Positions 21,552 to 33,196 of a DNA stretch of 64,000 nt are shown here, in pieces. Source of the DNA: Flectonema sp. DT1601 (taxonomy: Eukaryota > Euglenozoa > Diplonemea > Diplonemida > Diplonemidae); contig OZ025856.1 of assembly GCA_964019425.1 (NCBI GenBank), positions 186,001 to 250,000 on the forward strand, read 5' to 3'. Within the stretch, counting starts at the first letter, position 1. Every line of letters begins with the position of its first letter. The notes beneath the pieces are model-generated. The model saw only the letters and a program-made list of their open reading frames with translations. It did no database searches and had not been told where the DNA came from. Both the position numbers and the translations under genes were made by a program.

Positions 21552-24050
21552 CTACTCTTCTTCCAGGTGATTATTAAGGAGCGTTAGGAGTACTTCGCAA
21601 TGACCGAATGATGAGCTGAGGAGTTGTTTCATTGTTGGTTCTGTATTAAAATCTCTACGAGGGGCTTCGTTAATTGTAGAAGAAAGATCACCAGCATATC
21701 TAGCTACTATTGGTCGGCATTCTTGACGGACCGCAGCACCTAAGGCATCGACCTGTCGAAGAGTCTTTGTTACAATTGCTCTCATTTCTTCAGCACTAGT
21801 CGCAGCCAGTTGAAGAACATCATAAAACGGTCCAGGAGATGTCGGCATCGGATCATTCTTAAAAGCTTCTTCAATAAGCATTCTGCAAGTCACTGCCATC
21901 TCTGATGCAAAAGAGATTGTATTTACCATGCCTTGGACGAATGCTCTTCCCTTTACGGCAGATTTCTTTTGGTCAATTCGATTCTTTTCCCCGACAAGCT
22001 TCGATGAATACCTCGATATGACACATGCTACAATCCTATTAAGGATTTCACGAGTGTAATCAGCAACAGTACCGGAATGCTTTTTTCCAAAGGCATCGAC
22101 AAACCAAACGCACTGTGAAGTTCGACCAACAAACATCAAAGAAGAAGCGTACATTTGAACAACTGACGTATCCACCAGAACCGAAATAGGAGATGATTTC
22201 GAGTAGTCATTTACAACATTGATTATGTGTTTTGCTGCGTCAGATCCACACTCTACAGTCAGCTGACTGATTTCTCTAATGAGACCTAATCGTTCCAATG
22301 ATTCAGAGATGGTTGTCGGTTGTTTAACATTATTTCCTATTAAATATGTTATTATTGATATTAGTGTTGGCGGTTCCAATTGTAATAAGTCTTCAGCTTG
22401 TAATGCGGTTCGCAACACAAAATCACATCCAACAGACCATGTGTGTTTGGTTAAGCTTCCGACGATTGTTTCATATATTTCTGGTGTCAGTGACACGAGT
22501 AGATTTGCTGTTAGTGTTTCGTTCTCATCATCATCTTCCTCATCGACAGAATCAGATGGTTGAAGTAAGTCTGTTATTTTCTTTACAACCAAATGATGTT
22601 CTTTGTTAGCAGCCCAGTCTGCTATTGTTAAGTTAAGTTCCAAATTCTTTAGAATCGTTGAAGGGTTGAAACGCATCAACGGAGGTAATTGCTTCGTACA
22701 ACAATCCATATCAATTTTAAATGCGTTAAGAAATTGCTGAGGAGTCGAATCTTTATTTAATCTTTTCGGAATATGATTATGAAGAAGTGATGCAACTTGT
22801 AAAGCAGATTTAAGATCATTTGATTTTATTTTATTAGTTAGAGTCACTCTTATTCGTTGTTCTGCTTCTCTTAAGTTTCGGAGGTATGCTAGTCGTTCGG
22901 AAGCATCATCAAGTTTTCGATACTGCACTAAGTTATCCATAAATATTGGAGATAGGTCGACTGATGTTATCTCACCGCTGCTGGATGCTGCGACAATAGT
23001 CGAGACGGGGCTCTCTGTTGATCTGCTTGAGTGGTCACCTATAAACGAAACACCAACAAACGGTGATCCCAAACTCACACTTGAAATACAAAAATCTGGA
23101 GGATGTCTACAGCTATAAAGTCTTACTGATCCACAAACACCACCAATTGCTATTAATTCACTGTGAAATGGTGACCACTCTAGTCCTGCTGTCACTCCTT
23201 CATGGTGAGGCATTGTAAGAACTGGAATACTGTTGGCTCCTCCTCTGATGTCCCAAATTTTTATATCACCTCCGTCAGAGGTACTCGCAACCCAATGTCC
23301 TACTAAGGGGCTCATTGCTATCTGTCTTATTGCTTTGGAATTTTGTGTTCGTAGGACCGGTTTTGTAGTTCTGGTGTCAATAATTTTCATTCCGCTTGTA
23401 GAAGATCCAGTGGCAATAATAAAATCACTTTCGGGACTGCATGAGAAGGCCTGTACTACTCCACTTGATACTTTTATTCCTTTTAAATGAGTTTGTGTTT
23501 CTACATCCCACAGATGAATTTTAATATTTTCAGATCCCAATATAACCTTCTCAGACCTGACAGTTTGAACCTGAGTTAGGCAACTGTTGTAAGTCCATCC
23601 TCCTGCAGCAACCGGCGTGGCAGCTGTTTCTCTCATTTTTGGAGCAGCAAGTGAAATTCTAGAATCCGTATTAAGCTGTTTTACTGTATCGTTATTAACA
23701 CCCATCCAGTAGTGTAATCTTCCCTTATTAGAACCACTTGCTAGCATCCCTCCTTTTGACCAGTGAAGACACGTAATTGGATGTTCAACTTGATGTGATG
23801 CTAAAACAGAATGACCGTTTTGATTCAATTCAACTATCGACATCGTTGAACTATTCTTTGGACCTACAGCACTTCCTAAAACACAGGCTCCACCTGATGG
23901 ATTTACAGCAAACGCATGAGTTCCTTCCAATCTTCCTGACCTACTTCCCAATGAAACATTTTCTAAAGCATTATTCTTTCCTGTCCAAGCATCAACTACG
24001 AGAGGTTTTCTCCATGAATTTGACAGAACGGCTGGGCGGTCGTCTCCCAT
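21552..24050 (-). CDS. WD40 beta-propeller protein with long alpha-helical C-terminus
   Basis: 832 residues, single exon. WD40 repeats occupy about residues 40-370: ITCLHWSKGGMLASGSNKGR, VILGSENIKIHLWDVET, FIIATGSSTSGMKIIDTRT, VASTSDGGDIKIWDIRGG, GLEWSPFHSELIAIGGVCGS. After a helical segment (LDDASERLAYLRNLREAEQR) there is an acidic linker (DEEDDDENE) and a helix-rich ~300-residue tail without repeats I can name. Propeller plus helical tail is typical of coat, trafficking and flagellar-transport scaffolds; I cannot assign which. The C-terminal EEE and start are clean. An acceptor (CTTTCTACTTTAACAG, CAG 24065-24067) lies 14 nt before the ATG. Confidence 0.82.
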   Translation of the reverse strand: MGDDRPAVLSNSWRKPLVVDAWTGKNNALENVSLGSRSGRLEGTHAFAVNPSGGACVLGSAVGPKNSSTMSIVELNQNGHSVLASHQVEHPITCLHWSKGGMLASGSNKGRLHYWMGVNNDTVKQLNTDSRISLAAPKMRETAATPVAAGGWTYNSCLTQVQTVRSEKVILGSENIKIHLWDVETQTHLKGIKVSSGVVQAFSCSPESDFIIATGSSTSGMKIIDTRTTKPVLRTQNSKAIRQIAMSPLVGHWVASTSDGGDIKIWDIRGGANSIPVLTMPHHEGVTAGLEWSPFHSELIAIGGVCGSVRLYSCRHPPDFCISSVSLGSPFVGVSFIGDHSSRSTESPVSTIVAASSSGEITSVDLSPIFMDNLVQYRKLDDASERLAYLRNLREAEQRIRVTLTNKIKSNDLKSALQVASLLHNHIPKRLNKDSTPQQFLNAFKIDMDCCTKQLPPLMRFNPSTILKNLELNLTIADWAANKEHHLVVKKITDLLQPSDSVDEEDDDENETLTANLLVSLTPEIYETIVGSLTKHTWSVGCDFVLRTALQAEDLLQLEPPTLISIITYLIGNNVKQPTTISESLERLGLIREISQLTVECGSDAAKHIINVVNDYSKSSPISVLVDTSVVQMYASSLMFVGRTSQCVWFVDAFGKKHSGTVADYTREILNRIVACVISRYSSKLVGEKNRIDQKKSAVKGRAFVQGMVNTISFASEMAVTCRMLIEEAFKNDPMPTSPGPFYDVLQLAATSAEEMRAIVTKTLRQVDALGAAVRQECRPIVARYAGDLSSTINEAPRRDFNTEPTMKQLLSSSFGHCEVLLTLLNNHLEEE

Positions 24051-27034
24051 ATTGTGTCAACGGTCTGTTAAAGTAGAAAGAAACAATTTTTTTAAAAAAA
24101 TTTAATATTTACTAGGTCTCAGTATTCATATGCTGTAGAATCAATGCCTTAACGTTGCAAGAAAAAAAAAAAAGAAGAAAAAAAAAACGAAAAAAATAAT
24201 AATGTGGGGGAAGGGTTAAAAAATAGAGGGAGGAGAAAAACTGCTATTTTTTGTTAGAATTATCCTTCATTTTTTTTTTTTTTTTTTGGTGTCGGGTAAA
24301 AATAATTACCCGAAAGGTTCAAGGATACATTTGTATGCCTTCCCTCAATGAAGTGTACAAACACTTTCCTTCTTTCTTTTTCTACAATCATTCGTTCGTC
24401 CGCATACCCGCAAATTGTTTTTCTCAAATCTTTTTTTTTTTTTTTAAATCAAAAAAAAAAAAAAAAAAAAAAAAAAAGAGACTCAAGGGTACTTGGATAT
24501 GCCTCTTATGTAATAGCCATCATCCGTTCATATTTTTCCCTTTTCCTTTTTTTTTTGTTGACACGTAACTTAAACATTAAAATAAAATAAAAAAAAATGT
24601 TTTATAAAACTAGAAGGACAACATATCCTGAATGAAAAACAGAAAATGGTATTTGCTTAACTAAAAAAAATGAAATATAAAAACTGCTTCATGAAGCCAT
24701 TCCATCCAAGAACGTGTTCCTAAGGACACAGATCCCCTTTTCTCTCTTTTCTTTTCTTTTTTTTTTTTCCCACTCCTTCAGCAACTGTTTCTTTTTTAAC
24801 GGCTTTCAATGACAATATTATGTACTTTTTTTTTTTTTTTTTTTTTTTTTTTCATTTCTCAAACCATGAAAAAGAATGCCACCAAAAAAAAAAGGGGGAA
24901 AAAAAAACAAAAAAAAGTAAAGGGGGGAATAATCGTTTTTGAGCATATTTATGGTAGCATAAATATATTGTTTTGCATCAACGTTAACTGTTTAGTAAAT
25001 TATGATACAGTGACTAAAAGTAATGTTAGTATTGGCTTTCAGGGGGGAAAAAAAATAAGGAAGAGGCTCGTTTTCTTTTGCATCAGTCACAAAGACAAAA
25101 AGGGTTGATTAAATCCACGGTGATGCAAACGAGACGAGCGATAGTTCATAAATAGGATCACCGAAGCTGTTCTTTTTTTTTTTTCTTCTTCAATTTCTTT
25201 TTCTTGTATTCAAAACTGATACAGATTCGCACTATGTTCACAAAAGGAAAAAAATAAACGAAAACAAGGCAACAACATTTCCAGTTAATCCACAGCTGTT
25301 AAACAAAGACACTAACCCTTTGAGAAGCCACACCTTTCATTTAGGTTGTGGCTTCCCCCCCCTTTTTTTTTTCTTCTTCCTTGACACTAAACACATTGTG
25401 AGAGGCACAGCTGAATAATTTTTTTTAATAAAAACAGTTGACTTGGTGAAGGTACATGATCTTACCTTGCTAAATAGCTACTTTCAAAAAAAAAAAGAAA
25501 AGCAATCGCCATGCAGTTCCACAGGGAGGATCAGTCTGAGCACGCGGGGAAGAGACTTAAAGATGGTCGGTGATATCCGCACTCCTCTTCAACGTTTGCC
25601 CGCGCCCCACCACCCATCGGAATGGATACTTTATTTTAAGTGTGTCATGTGAGAACACAAAAAAGGCCTCGTTCCTCGACAAAAGAAGCCAGAGATGCTG
25701 ACAAAAAGTCGATCTGTTAGTGAAGCCTTGACACTTAGCTTAGCTCTTCTAAACCAACTAGGATTGAATGCATCGAAACCACATTGTGAAGAAGAAAAAG
25801 TAAAAGACTGAGGTAAAGCACACAATAGGTTCTTGAATAACTGCCGTTACACGGAAGAGATGAGTAAATCAGGAGGGCAAAACTTACAAAGAGGTCCACC
25901 GGGCTGGCGACATTGTTTCCAATGTAGCATGCTAGGGCTAGGACAAGAAATGATGCGCCGACGTGAGTGGAGTTGAGTCCTGATAGCTTAGAGACGTTAT
26001 TGTTGTTTTCTGACTACCCACTGGACGTACGACACGAAGCAACTTGTATCCAGCTTACACTTTTAAAGACTACCAGTTTTCTCAGATAGAATTCCAGCAG
26101 ACAAAGAAAAGTAAATGAACTTTACTCATTTGTTTTCTTCCCGATAAAAAAATAAATAAATAAATAAACAAAAAAAAAAAAAAAAATCACCAGGCAAGAC
26201 ACAACAAAGAAAGAAGACCAGAGAGGTCATTAAACTATCAATTTAACGAGAAACCTTATTTTTATTTTTTTAAAACAGAAAGAAAAAAAAAGAAAGAAAA
26301 CGAAAAGGGTAAAGGGCTAACGGAAATATAAGGCCGGGAAAGCAAAGCAATCGGTACTTATGATCAAAATCGTACTTTTTTGTGTTACAAAGGCTGGTGA
26401 CGGTAGGAAATAAGAAGTGTCGCCGCATATGTTCCTCATGAAGGGAAATATAAAATTACAACTTAGATAACTACACTCTTCTTACCCCTTACTCAAGCTT
26501 GTAAAGGATGAGAGAGAAGAAAAAAAAAGAAAAAAACAGCGAGAACACTGCAGTTCTCAACAGTGAAGTGGCTACCGGCAAGAAAAACCTTCGGATTCAA
26601 TCCGTTCGAGAAAAAGCTTAGTTGGTGCTTATCATCTAAAGGTATCCGTAAGGATAAACTGACCAAACAAAACGAAATGGTTTGCTACTAGAGCAGAACT
26701 AATAAAGTAAAAAACAAACAAACAAAATAAACAAACAAACAGTTGGTTCAAAGGTTTTTTCAGTCTTTTTCTTTCAATATAACTCAGCGTACTGAAGTGA
26801 TCAACATTTCATCAAAAAATGTAATGTAAATCACAACAACAGAGTGAAGGAACATAGGCATCGAATCGATTGGTTGCTTACCAAGAAATAGTAATCAAAC
26901 TCGACTAATGCAATCGTAACATTAGATGAGATTATTTTACAGGAAAGTTGCTTAGCTCTTTTCCTCTTTCCTCTTTCCTCTTTTTTTTTTTTTTTTTTTT
27001 TTCTTCTAGATCATTGACAATATCAACAAGTTTG
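24051..27034. other. 3-kb gene-poor region rich in homopolymers
   Basis: Long A and T runs (for example 24270-24290, 24450-24477, 24828-24852, 26983-27002) dominate. One copy of the GACTAAAAGTAATGTTAG repeat lies near 25010. A pair of coding-looking minus-strand segments at ~25631-25999 is listed separately. No other gene was identified. Confidence 0.6.
25631..25999 (-). other. Possible hidden two-exon gene fragment (membrane helix)
   Basis: Minus-strand reading near 25890-25999 gives LSGLNSTHVGASFLVLALAC then YIGNNVASPVDLF, a convincing hydrophobic helix with flanking polar residues, ending at TTT|GTAAGT. After a candidate acceptor (TTTACCTCAG) near 25811 the frame continues in phase as SFTFSSSQCGFDAFNPSWFR... 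to a TAA at 25631 that overlaps an AATAAA. No ATG was found upstream. The donor and acceptor differ from the usual GTATGT/AAACAG introns of this window. It could be the 3' part of a real gene, a pseudogene or chance. Confidence 0.3.
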
Positions 27035-29900
27035 CTAAGAACCCAACTGCCGCCTCATATCATCAAGCGCATCGACTCGTTGACTATTATGGGGAGCAGT
27101 ACTAGGACCGCCACCAACCGGTCGATGTGGCTGCCTTGCCGGAGGAGTTTGCCTTTGCTTTGGAGACACTCCATCAGACCTACTGTTGGTGATATTTCAT
27201 TACAATATAACAATGAGAATACAACATAAAATTTACTAAGAAAAGCATACCTCGTCGGTGAACCGCTTTCTTGCTTTTTGCGAAGGAGGCTAGTCAGAGT
27301 TGAGGGTTGAAAAAGGGAATCGAACTTGTCCTGTTTTGTTATTTGTGGGTTGTGATCGTAACAGATGCTAACAAATTTATATTAATAAACAACACGTACC
27401 TTATTTCCATTTCCCTTCACTTCAGTAAATTGAATCGCTGATTTTGTCGACGTAGTGGGCGACATCATGTCATCAAGAGCATCTGTTTGTTGTTTTTGAT
27501 TTCATCACACACACAACACACACAGAGATTATTCAATAACTACATACCTCTGGGTGCAACACCTGGAGATATGAAAGGATCAGATTTCGACTTTGGCGGT
27601 GATTTAATTACAGAATTGGGAGCAGTTGTAGAAGTGGCTGTCGAAGAATAGGAAGGTATCGCAGACGAAGTTACGGAAGCAGAGTTGGTTAATCTGTCGG
27701 TTGCCTGACCTCGTTTTCGACATCGTTTTACAGTTGACAGAGCGTCGACGGCCGTATCATCATTATGGAAAGGAGAGGCGCTTTTGCTTGTTTCTTTTGC
27801 GTTATGACTTGTTGGTGTAGCTCCGTTACTTGCATCAGTTTTGCCATTTGTTGAGGCTTTACCCTGTTCCCCCTTCTCAGGGGTATGGGCTCTTCTTGGT
27901 GGGGGTGCGCTTACCGCTTCCCTTGCTCGTCTCCCCGCCTTTGGTTGTGAAGCAGGCGCTTGCGCATCATCCGACGGAGGAGGAGGAGGAGGTACAACTG
28001 GTGGACTTTCTTTTTTCTTTCGTCTTCCCTCCCTGTCTTTGTCACGAGGTTCCTTGTCTCGAGGTTCTTTGTCTCGAGGTTCTTTGTCACGAGGTTCCTT
28101 GTCTCGAGGTTCTTTGGGGTCTCGTTTCTTTTTCTTGCCATCATCCGGATGGGGAGGTGTCGTCACTTTTCGTCCAGCAGATCCAGTTGATGAAATTGTG
28201 TCTTCGTCTAACCAGAAATGGGCCTTGGAAAACTTGGTGTGTCGGAGACCAGTTTTTTCCTCCTTTTCTGGAACAGTGTCTGGTACTGTGTCCGGTGATA
28301 TTGCCTGCGAATTAGAAGAGTGAGGTCGACGGCGGCTTTCTTCTAATTCGGCTCTCAGTGCAGATGACTCTGCTTCAAGCCTGTCAGCTCTTTCTTTCAG
28401 ACGAGCCTGTTCTTCAAGTAACTCTTTCTCTCTTACTTTGTAGCGTTCGGTAATGGCTTGTAAGTCCTGCTCTCGATCCCGTAGTTCTTCAATGGCTTTG
28501 TTACTAAGAGCGATTTCGTCTTCGAGTTCTTTGATACGACTTCCTGAACTTGAATTCTCTGCTGACATTTTTGCGTCGTGTAACTCTTTAACTTGCGCTT
28601 GGAGTTCTCTAATTAATTTCGCTGAAGCATCTTCGTTTACCTTCACCCGATTGACAACACCCTTAGCAGTTGTAGCGTATCGAAGTGTCGATTCGGTTTC
28701 TGAGGCATTTTGAAAGTATGGAGAAACGTTGGCAATCATAACAGTTTTTGCATTACCACCAAAATTATCACTTAATACCCACGTAAGTAGTGATTCTCTG
28801 TACGGTGGTAACTTTGATCCTCCTGATGTAGTATTCCCAACTAAGGTATCAATAACTTTTCTTAAAGTCATTAGTGACTTATTAATGTAGTTTGCTTCCT
28901 GTAATTGCTTACCCGTGACGTCTGTTTTACCAGTTCGTTCAGACCCAGCTAAATCGACTAAATTCAGTTTCGCAGTTCGATTGCTGGTAATTGGTTGACC
29001 TTTCATCTTTGCTCCTAAATACTCTGTTTGTGTAATCCAAAGTTGAAATATCGCATGTGATCGAGAAGAGGTGTCGTTCATTTGTGTTGAAGTACAAGCC
29101 CTAGCACTGTTACCATTTCTAATAACTTCAACGCATTGTCCCCAGCTGCCGACATCTTTCTTTGTAATTCCTTCTACGAAAGGTCCGTGCAAAGGGTGGT
29201 TACGAACTCTCAAATTCTGATACTCTTCGCCAATGGGTCTTTCATCAAAACGTGATTGAAACACTTTCGGTCCCTTGTCTGGAGGTCGCAATAAATCCTT
29301 CACTTTTTCATTATAAATTTCCATGAACGAAACCTGAACTTTAACAGTCTTCTTCTTTCCTTCATTTTGCTGTTCTTTGATTTCCTCAATTTTCTCAAAC
29401 AGAGATCGACAGAGACGAGGAATTACTCCAGGCTCTGTCTTAGAACCCATCATAGTGTACGTTTTACCAGATGATGTTTGTCCATAAGCGAAAACACATG
29501 CGTTGTACCCTTCCCAGGCATTCTTTAGAGCTGGGAGACCAGTACGTTCGTAGACCTCATCTTGAGTGCCTTGGAGAGTAGAGTCATCATCACTGTCGCT
29601 GTCGAAGGTGATGCTTCTTGGTTTGAAACTCGTGTAGCAATAATCAAATTGAAAAGGTTGCTTATCACAATATCCCATTGTGTGGTCCAATAGAACAACT
29701 GTAGAATGTTGATTCTCAACTTCTACGACCGGTTGTGGAGGTCGACCTTCTTCTTCACTGTTGTCGATTTCTTTCCTACTAAATGGTCGGATACGTACCA
29801 ATACTTTAATCCCAGAGTCACTTGCCTCTTCCTTTCCAGTCATTTTCACCCGCGGTGTCAGCGGCGAGTTCTTCGGAGTGTCTACAATTAACTTTCCCAT
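27035..29900 (-). CDS. Kinesin-3-like motor protein
   Basis: Exons 27548-29900, 27400-27482, 27251-27330 and 27035-27179 join in phase to 886 residues. The motor domain (about 28-400) has the P-loop AYGQTSSGKTYTM, switch I NDTSSRSHAIF, switch II LVDLAGSER and the kinesin-3-like LPPYRESLLTWVLSDNFGGN. A coiled coil follows (ELQAQVKELHDAK ... REKELLEEQARLKERADRLE). A low-complexity tail comes next with five PRDKE repeats (about 28040-28115) and proline runs. Exons 2 and 4 each carry an ALDDM motif. No FHA or PH domain is seen, so the tail is short for kinesin-3. All three introns are 65-71 nt and end in ACAG; the last has tandem acceptors CAGTAG, adding or omitting one codon. A C-rich acceptor (CTTCCCCCCCAG, CAG 29931-29933) precedes the ATG by 30 nt. 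Likely flagellar or intracellular transport. Confidence 0.92.
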
Positions 29901-31203
29901 ATTATTATAATTTTTGGGAGGAAGGGGGAGCTGGGGGGGAAGCCCCCCTGTGGCGTAGTAGCCCTGCCTGCCCTGAGGTTGAAAGAAAAAATGAATTTTT
30001 TTTAAAAAAAAAAAAAGAAAGAAAAAAAAATTAAATCAAATCGTGAACAGCTAGGTACCTATTATCCACATAAAGATTTAGAAAATTTGATGCAAACGTA
30101 AGACGTATTGAAAAAGAAGTACAGAAAGAGACATACTTATTAATACAGACAGAACAAAACAAAACCGTTCGAATAGACAAAAGAAGGAATTCACCAGGCA
30201 AGAAACAAACAAAAATACCATAATAATGCCAACAGAATGAATTCCCAGATACATCAGTCGCAATATTTCTATTATATTACCACGAGTTAAGAACAAAAAA
30301 ATAAAAATAATAATAATAAACAAGGTAGTAAACCGATTGAATAAACAGATATAAGAATACGTGGTCTACAATAACGCAGCAGTTACATAATCCAACGTTA
30401 ACTGTATATTATGAGTGCTCTAGGAGGGTAACTCACAGTAACAGAGGACCTAATCCGCAGCCGTTTCACTCAGCACGGACTAGCTTCAATTGATGGGATA
30501 TAATTTAACTACTAAAGTGAGATGGGAAAGCTGCTACGACATAAGAAAGTAAATATAGTTTCTGAGAGATGGAATACTCCTGGAAGATTCCTTTATTTGT
30601 TTTTTTTTTTTTTTTCAGGAAGACAGTACTAAATAAAAAACTATTTCACAGCTTTTTTCGAGCTTAGAAAAATTAACGAAAGCCAGACAAAACCATTCAG
30701 ATTAAACCTTTTGTTGATCGCAGATGCAGGGAAATAGATAACATGACATAATAAATAACGGCCCTTAATCTGAATAGTTTCTTCTCCGACTTCGTCGATG
30801 CAAAATTTAAAGAAGTTTTTTGACAACTACTGAGTACGCACAAAGAAAAAAGAAAAGACAAGCAAGATGAAGAATAACTCTCTCGCTGCTATTTTCTTTT
30901 CTAAACTTCTATAATAATTGTAAGAACACTACCGACAGCTACGACTAAGAAGAAAAGAAATCGACGGGCACTATGCCCGCGAGATACCGAAGACAAACAA
31001 AACAAAAGGGGTGTGCGAATGAGGCGTGTGAGTGACAACATAATAATCAGAAATGCCCAATAGTACCTACACAAGTTCATCATGATAAAGTATGAGCAAT
31101 CTGAAATTGCTGGTACCTTTTATTGTAAACCTCGGAAGGTGACGCAAAAAAAAAAAAAAAAAAAAAAAAAACAGTAGTCCTGTACAAATAGAACTGTGCC
31201 TTC
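29901..31203. other. Intergenic with two dispersed repeats
   Basis: No ORF of note. Holds copy 1 of the AACTCACAGTAACAGAGGAC repeat (30385-30465), and at 30690-30810 the inverted relative of the 8505-8640 repeat. Long A run at 31146-31170. Confidence 0.65.
30385..30465 (+). repeat. Dispersed ~80-bp repeat; other copies 59514-59590 and 50840-50886
   Basis: ATAATCCAACGTTAACTGTA ... GTGCTCTAGGAGGGTAACTC ... CAGAGGACC[T/C]AATCCG is nearly identical at 30385-30465 and 59514-59590. The shorter copy at 50840-50886 shares only the GGTAACTCACAGTAACAGAG to AATCCGTAGCC part. All are in the same orientation. No RNA fold or coding frame was recognised. Confidence 0.75.
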
Positions 31204-33071
31204 TTATATCCTGTTTTTTTTGTTTTAGATATTCATTTTGTTTGAGTAACAGACAGAAACCTTGACTTTTAAAAAAAAAAAAAAACTACATACTCAACAT
31301 GGCTGTAAGGATCGTTGGAAGAAGGACTAGGAGGTTGAGACAACTTGACTAACGAAGGTTGCTCATCATTCGAGTATGTATAATCAGATCGTCGATAGCT
31401 GGGTTCTCGATCTCTCGCAGTTGATTGACCATTTCCTATCCAGTTAGGGACAACAGAGTTGGGTTGAGTACCATGTCTAGGTTCATTCTGAGTACTACTC
31501 GAGACCCTTGCTGTCTGAGATGGAAATATCATCGGAAATGTAGGTGGCGGTGCATAATAAGAACGACGTGTTTCAACCTCCCTCTCCGACTCGTCATCCT
31601 TGTCATCTTCCGACGGGGCAAGTGGCTCTGCTTTAGTGTTCTCACTCTTATTAGTCGCCTGCTTCTTTAGCATGGTACTCTTCATGATTACTGCACCCAA
31701 TAGTAATCCTACTATTAACATTCCAATACCTGAGAATAACGCTGCCAAATACAAAACAGTATCGTCATCGTTGTCAGATGCCGGCACTATTGGTGCTGGT
31801 GTTGTCGGTGCTGGTGTACTCACATTTACCGGAGTCATTGTATTCGGAACAGGTGTGGATGTCGTATTAGCAGGAGCAGACGTGTTCGGAACAGGTGTGG
31901 AAGTTATATTGGAAGGGGTAGCCGTATTCGGAACAGGTGTGGATGTCGTATTGGCAGGAGCAGCCGTATTCGGAACAGGTGTGGATGTCGTATTGGAAGG
32001 AGCAGCCGTATTCGGAACAGGTGTGGAAGTCGTATTGGAAGGAGCAGCCGTATTCGGAACAGGTGTGGATGTCGTATTGGCAGGAGCAGCCGTATTCGGA
32101 ACAGGTGTGGATGTCGTATTGGCAGGAGCAGCCGTATTCGGAACAGGTGTGGATGTCGTATTGGAAGGAGCAGCCGTATTCGGAACAGGTGTGGAAGTCG
32201 TATTGGAAGGAGCAGCCGTATTCGGAACAGGTGTGGATGTCGTATTGGCAGGAGCAGCCGTATTCGGAACAGGTGTCGCTGTAGGTGACTGCGTCATAGG
32301 AACATCCGTTGCCGAGGGCGAATTTGTAGGCATCGCGGTTGTAACTACAGTCGGCGGACTATCGGTAGGTGCCATTGGTACGTTCGTAGGTGCTGCAGTG
32401 GGTGCGGCAGTGGGCATCGCTGTTGTAGTAGTTGGGGCAGCCGTTGGTGCGGCAGTGGGTGCTGCAGTGGGTGCGGCAGTCGGCATCGCTGTTGTAGTAG
32501 TTGGGGCAGCCGTTGGTGCGGCAGTGGGTGCTGCAGTGGGTGCTGCAGTGGGTGCGGCAGTCGGCATCGCTGTTGTAGTAGTTGGGGCAGCCGTTGGTGC
32601 GGCAGTGGGTGCGGCAGTGGGTGCGGCAGTGGGTGCGGCAGTGGGCATCGCTGTTGTAGTTGGGGCAGCCGTTGGTGCGGCAGTGGGCATCGCTGTTGTT
32701 GCAGTTGGGGCAGCTGTTGGTGCGGTAGTGGGCATCGCTGTTGTTGTAGTTGGGGCAGCCGTTGGTGTGACAGTGGGCATCGCTGTTGTAGTTGGGGCAG
32801 TCGTGGGTGCAGCAGTGGGCATCGCTGTTGTTGTAGTTGGGGCAGCCGTAGGTACAATAGTGGGCATCGCTGTTGCTGCAGGTGCCACTGTTGGAGCAGT
32901 CGTTGGTGCGGTAGTAGGTGTTATAGTTGGAGAGCTCGTGGGCGCCGCTGTTGGAATATTCGTTGGCGCATTAGTGGGCGTGGCTGTTGGTGGTGATCCT
33001 GCTTCAATGTTGATAATAATCAGAAAGAAAACGAGCAGAATCCCTTTACTATTTCTACCCATGGGTACCAT
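31204..33071 (-). CDS. Mucin-like type I surface protein (Thr/Pro/Ala repeats, one TM helix)
   Basis: Exons 31294-33071 and, tentatively, 31204-31210 give 594 residues ending PYSHVEI; the intron 31211-31293 starts GTATGT and ends AAAACAG. A signal peptide (GILLVFFLIIINIEAG) is followed by ~380 residues of Thr/Ala/Pro repeats. The first half has APTTTTAMPTAAPTAAPT-type units. The second has near-identical 14-residue units TSTPVPNTAAPANT / APSNT, a 42-bp DNA minisatellite at about 31845-32275. A membrane helix (YLAALFSGIGMLIVGLLLGA) and a ~125-residue cytoplasmic tail with charged and Pro-rich parts follow. Such ectodomains are usually densely O-glycosylated. No enzyme domain. Only a weak acceptor (CTTTTTAAG) precedes the ATG. 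The antisense 498-codon ORF is a shadow of the repeats. Confidence 0.88.
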
Positions 33072-33196
33072 TTTGTTAGACCCCTTAAAAAGATAACATC
33101 ATTAAGACTATTACTCGAAACATAAACATACGAGTGCATGACTAAAATACAACATCAAGGAACCACGGATACTAACGAAAGCCACAAACAGAGGAT

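Noticed and set aside
26560-26620. Possible tRNA-like SINE (GTGAAGTGGCTA ... GGATTCAATCC)
   Set aside because: Boxes are off-consensus, no stems pair, no tail and no second copy seen.
27300-27330. tRNA-like B box AAGTTCGATTCCC
   Set aside because: Lies inside kinesin exon 3, which joins in phase; no cloverleaf around it.
31600-33096. 498-codon plus-strand ORF rich in Gly/Val/Ala
   Set aside because: Exact antisense of the mucin repeat region; periodic repeats keep several frames open. The minus frame has signal peptide, TM helix and tail.
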